NCBI GenBank assembly: GCA_001586965.3
Contig: LUCW03001669.1
Location: 1-44,188, forward strand
DNA: 44,188 nt
DNA from: Sphaeroforma sirkka
Lineage: Eukaryota; Opisthokonta; Ichthyosporea; Ichthyophonida
Direction of reading: 5' to 3'
Position 1 is the stretch's first letter; every line of letters starts with the position of its first letter. Below are positions 41,172-44,188 of this stretch, piece after piece. Below the pieces are notes generated by a model that made no database searches, was not told where the DNA came from, and saw only the letters and a program-made list of their open reading frames with translations. The position numbers and the translations under genes are program-made.

Positions 41172-42888
41172 CTACCCCCCAAAGAAGCCTTTGATTTTAG
41201 GACTGGTGACAATCATACGTTGATACCAATCGTATGTGATTACGTTTTGTATTAAAATCTGCAGTGCTGCTTCAGAACTAACACGCTTGCTAGTGTCGTC
41301 TACTCCCTGTACATAAAGTTGTACCAAAACTTTTCGTACCACGGCTGCAAATGTTGCTTTCGGGTTTTGAAGAGGTTTCCTGGCCCATCGAGGTTGGACT
41401 ATATTCAGCATCGTTTCGGGCTGTAATGGCTTCGTTCCTGATGAGATCTCATGCAGTGTCGCCACCCCTTGTTGAAAACTATCCAGTGCGGAACTAATAG
41501 CATTAGCCTTTTCACTCACAATCTCTTTGTCTTTTACTACCGCTCCCTTACTTGATACAGTCGGCTTCCACACTGCAGGTACTGGACTTTGATGGTGGTG
41601 TAATGTCATATTCCCTAAATCTATGCGCGGTTTGAAGACCTTCTGGCAAAGCCAATTCTTCAATCAATTCTGCCGGCGACTGGTGTTGAACGAGGTAGGG
41701 GAAAAAATATGATATGAGCGATACTTGTACTATTACTTGTACTTTTACTTCTAAAACTACTTGCGTTTTTACTTCTAAAACTACTTGAACTTTTGCTTCT
41801 ACTACTACTTGTACTTTTGCTTCTACTACTACTTGCACTTTACATACCCCGCTTTGTTCCGATAGTTGTACGTGTCGGAATCCATCCCATTCAATGTCAT
41901 GAACGCGTGTCTTTCGCATAGCACTCTCCATCTGAGATTTGTAGCTGTGATGTTCCGACAGCGTGGTTCCAAAGTGAATGCACAGCCGGTTGTTCCACAA
42001 GTTCCCCTGGTATTGCTTTTTTCCCTATACAGTACAGTTTCTTGTTCTATCTCATGTTCCGAGTTATAAACTTCAGACATACAGTCCTTAGCTTTACCGT
42101 TACAAAACCTTAAGGCCGAGGTAATATCGTCAGAGCTCGGATCTTCGTGACCGCAGATGGCATGAATAGGACGAGCACAGCCTTTACAGGGTATGTTTTC
42201 CACCTTCGGGAACTACTAATGAATCACCAGGCTTTTCACATTTTGTACCTGCTGCACACGTCCTCTTATCGCCAGTGCTAGTAGTATCTCCAGTGATAGT
42301 ATCTCCAGTATTTTGGACAATATACTTCACGATGGAATTGTCTCGCGGTCTAATCCACCCACAGAGCTACCAGTTGTTCCTTCTTGGTCACATAGTGCCC
42401 TGTAGATATCTGCAGGCGTACATATACTACCACCTTTGTTTGAATTTTACATCGTGGCCTTCTACAAATCTTTGTAGGCACGATATTCACATACGCTTGA
42501 AATGTGTCAAGCGCTGTTTTCCCGCCTGTGCCTCTGTGAAAATCCATCGCGTTATCTTGAGCTTACCATCAGATGATTGCATCTGAGGTGTGTAGTGGTG
42601 TAATGTAGGGAGTTGGAAAATGCGGACGCATTGTCTGATTGCATCACTATACTGGTAATATTTAAATCGTCAGTCTTCCGCACGTGGGGAAAGCAGTGCT
42701 TCAATAGCGAGCACGACAGACGGTGCGTCTTGTCCTCCGTTGTCGTCCGGTATATAATCAAAAAACGACGTCTGTAAGCGCTTGGTCGGTTCTTCGTCCC
42801 CAGATTGTACCTTTGTATTCACCCGCACGAGCATAAACCCTAGAAGAGACATCCCTGATTTGCCAAAGTACTCACTTTTGTCCTTCAT
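41172..42888 (-). pseudogene. DNA-transposon-like unit B: second, divergent RNase H-fold transposase-like gene
   Basis: Reading from 42,888 down: YFGKSGMSLLGFMLVRVNTK (counterpart of unit A GQRGMGWHG), FFDYIPDDNGGQDAPSVVLA then IEALL (unit A KQDSSCVYSMIEAYL), ITSIVMQSDNASAFSNSLHY (unit A VVLASDNAGCYK) and ITRWIFTEAQAGKTALDTF then QAYVN (unit A WYIYTETQDGKGLID). Next is a Cys-rich region (CKGCARPIHAICGHED; RGTCGTTGCAF; CERH) probably binding zinc. The last part is KVLVQLYVQGVDDTSKRVSS then IVTSPKIKGFFGG, which matches the C-terminal module of unit A. The first core aspartate region lies at the start and is incomplete. Frames change near 42,760, 42,550, 42,330 and 41,660. The order matches unit A, but residue identity is low, so the two are old relatives and not copies. 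Confidence 0.6.
41720..41838. repeat. 30 bp minisatellite inside unit B
   Basis: Four units of about 30 bp, CTTGTACTTTTGCTTCTACT and close variants, encode on the - strand a ten-residue repeat (KVQVVVEAKV and KVQVVLEVKT). It lies between a GTATGT donor-like site at 41,847 and a pyrimidine tract with CACCAG acceptor-like site at 41,680, so it may be inside an intron. The frame is also open across it, so translation cannot be excluded. Confidence 0.75.
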
Positions 42889-43376
42889 TCTTTTTCATAG
42901 GAAGTACCTGCGAGAATGAATGGGATGGGTAGTATCAGAATTCACGACCGATAAGTTGTGGGAGTGGAAGTAGTAAAACAGGTGTGGGACTAGAAGTAGG
43001 ATTGGAAGGTAAGTATATATACATACTTTTGTTAGTGATCGGTTATTACAAGTAAAGTGTCAGGGTTGTCGGCTAGTCCATCTTTCAATTTATCAATCGA
43101 CCGTTGTTGTATCTCGGCTCCAGATATTGTGGCTCGCAAAAGTAATAAATTCGATCTTCAACTGCTTACAGGCTTCCAAAATACTCACAAATTCTTTTTA
43201 GGGTCGAAGTTTTTTTCGAAGTTGTCCTTGAGTAATCCAGCGATTTTGCTTGTATAGTCGTCGAAGTACAATTCACGCAAGCTATGCAAGATTTTGTGTG
43301 TTGATGTCCCCGCCCTGTGCACTCTCCGAATAATTGATATGCCATGCAATGATGTATGCATTTTTGTAGTAGTACA
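42889..43376. other. Non-coding DNA between unit B and the third repeat X
   Basis: About 490 bp with GTAGT-rich words near 42,960-43,000 and no recognisable domain. A short - strand frame (43,185-43,397) encodes TLRELYFDDYTSKIAGLLKD then NFEKNFDPKKNL and could be an upstream exon of unit B. I cannot support it further. Confidence 0.4.
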
Positions 43377-44188
43377 CGTCGAGTAACTATATCTCAACGT
43401 TCTCCTTCCTCAGGGAGGACGTTGTTCATTATTAGTAATTGTAAACAGTAATCCTAAAATGACTGACTCTTAAATGAGTCATCAGTCATGTTGTAGAAAT
43501 ACGGCCTCCGGTCAGTCTAAAATATCAAGATCAATTGAGATAATACATTGGTTTTTTTTTGTATTTTAAATAATTTAGTACAAGCTCTTTTTCAATATTT
43601 CCAAAGTGTTCTAAATTCACTTTGATGGCTCCCAATAGCCTGAGTATTTGGTATGACTCATCTACTTGGACCTATTTGAGACATTAGTAGATGTAGGATA
43701 TTATAAACAAATTTTATAATCTCCGAACTACTACTTATAGATTTTGGTCCTCCGCCAATCTCCAAAATCCAATAAGTCTTTTTTTCTTTTTTTTTAACTT
43801 TTCTTCAGATGGAACTTTATATATATCAGCTAATGTATTAACGTGACTTTACGAATTATTATGTCTATCTACAAATTAGGCATGTGGTCAAGCGAACACT
43901 TAGTACTTCTAGTGGAGGTACGCCCTGGGGTGATCGAGGATATTTGGGCTTTTAACAAGAGGCAGTCCCGATCATTCTTACACAAGCTGCATTGCTAAAT
44001 CTAACTGAATTAAATTGTATTTTAGTTTCAATATAGAAGGAAACCTGGGGTCAGTACAAACCGAAGAGTTTTACAGTGTGCTGCAAAACCAGCAAAACCC
44101 TGAAACCCAGCTCTATCAGACTATTCTACGATAAAGCTGTAAAAACTTTATAATAAACCTCAAATAATAAAATAAATATAAGTACTTG
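43377..44188 (+). repeat. Repeat X, third copy: partial, interrupted, cut by window end
   Basis: Sequence from about 43,377 to 43,491 (ATCTCAACGTTCTCC ... TGAGTCATCAGTCATG) and from 44,076 to 44,188 (GTGCTGCAAAACCAGC ... AAATATAAGTACTTG) matches the right part of repeat X at about 28,505-28,725. Its first 350 bp or so are absent and its last dozen bases lie beyond the window. A solo Gypsy-1 LTR sits inside it. It diverges more from the other two copies than they do from each other, for example in the TTTATCAG/CTGATAAA palindrome. Confidence 0.88.
43492..44075 (+). repeat. Solo Gypsy-1 LTR inserted in repeat X
   Basis: A 584 bp Gypsy-1 LTR in + orientation, from TGTAGAAATACGG to TTTTACA, with no internal element sequence beside it. 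A solo LTR of this kind normally arises by recombination between the two LTRs of an inserted element. Repeat X resumes directly on the other side (GTCATG before, GTGCTG after). A four-base target duplication (ATGT before, GTGT after) is possible but imperfect. It is more divergent than the two Gypsy-1A LTRs, especially at its last 40 bases. Confidence 0.88.

Noticed and set aside
28739-43376. A Polinton or giant-virus insertion
   Set aside because: No capsid, packaging ATPase, protein-primed polymerase or adenovirus-type protease signature was seen. The recognised domains are transposase-like, THAP and Cys-rich only.

Overview
This is eukaryotic nuclear DNA, dominated by mobile elements, with only two securely identified host genes. 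Those two genes carry short spliceosomal introns and encode animal-like ribosomal proteins: RPL31 (eL31, + strand, 11,567-12,321) and RPL36 (eL36, - strand, 14,498-15,243), arranged tail to tail. Animal-like ribosomal proteins, a THAP-type zinc finger and a transposase-like family I know from cnidarians and fish point to an animal or a close unicellular relative of animals. I cannot place it more narrowly.

Layout. 1-2,780: two tandem duplications, no gene. 2,781-10,372: a nearly full-length but broken Ty3/Gypsy element (Gypsy-1A, - strand) with two LTRs. It carries gag, protease, RT, RNase H, a DIRS-like extra domain, integrase and a chromodomain-like tail, and a tRNA-like Pol III cassette lies antisense in gag. 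10,373-15,928: host island with the two ribosomal protein genes. 15,929-19,961: a possible host first exon, a fragment of a third Gypsy lineage (+ strand), then a truncated near-identical second copy of Gypsy-1 (Gypsy-1B, - strand). 19,962-28,738: a different broken Gypsy (Gypsy-2, - strand) lying between two almost identical 0.59 kb repeats ('repeat X') in inverted orientation.

28,739-43,376: a region unlike the rest. It holds a telomere-like TTTTAGGG array and a + strand gene of an unnamed RNase H-fold transposase-like family (29,908-33,677). It also holds a THAP-finger gene (35,090-36,630), a - strand gene with 39-residue repeats (37,101-38,193), several minisatellites built on GTA/TAC words, and a second, divergent transposase-like gene of the same family on the - strand (41,172-42,888). 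43,377-44,188: a third, partial repeat X interrupted by a solo Gypsy-1 LTR and cut off by the window end.

The best candidate for something new is 28,148-44,188. Two diverged members of one little-known transposase-like family, a THAP DNA-binding protein and repeat-rich accessory genes sit between two same-orientation copies of repeat X. Repeat X is itself packed with nested palindromes and also brackets Gypsy-2 in inverted orientation. Because the leftmost repeat X interrupts Gypsy-1B, and the missing part of Gypsy-1B is not found after 28,738, it may resume just beyond the window end. That would make the whole 24 kb one insertion, and it can be tested. Element names (Gypsy-1, -2, -3, repeat X) are mine. 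Percent identities are by-eye estimates.
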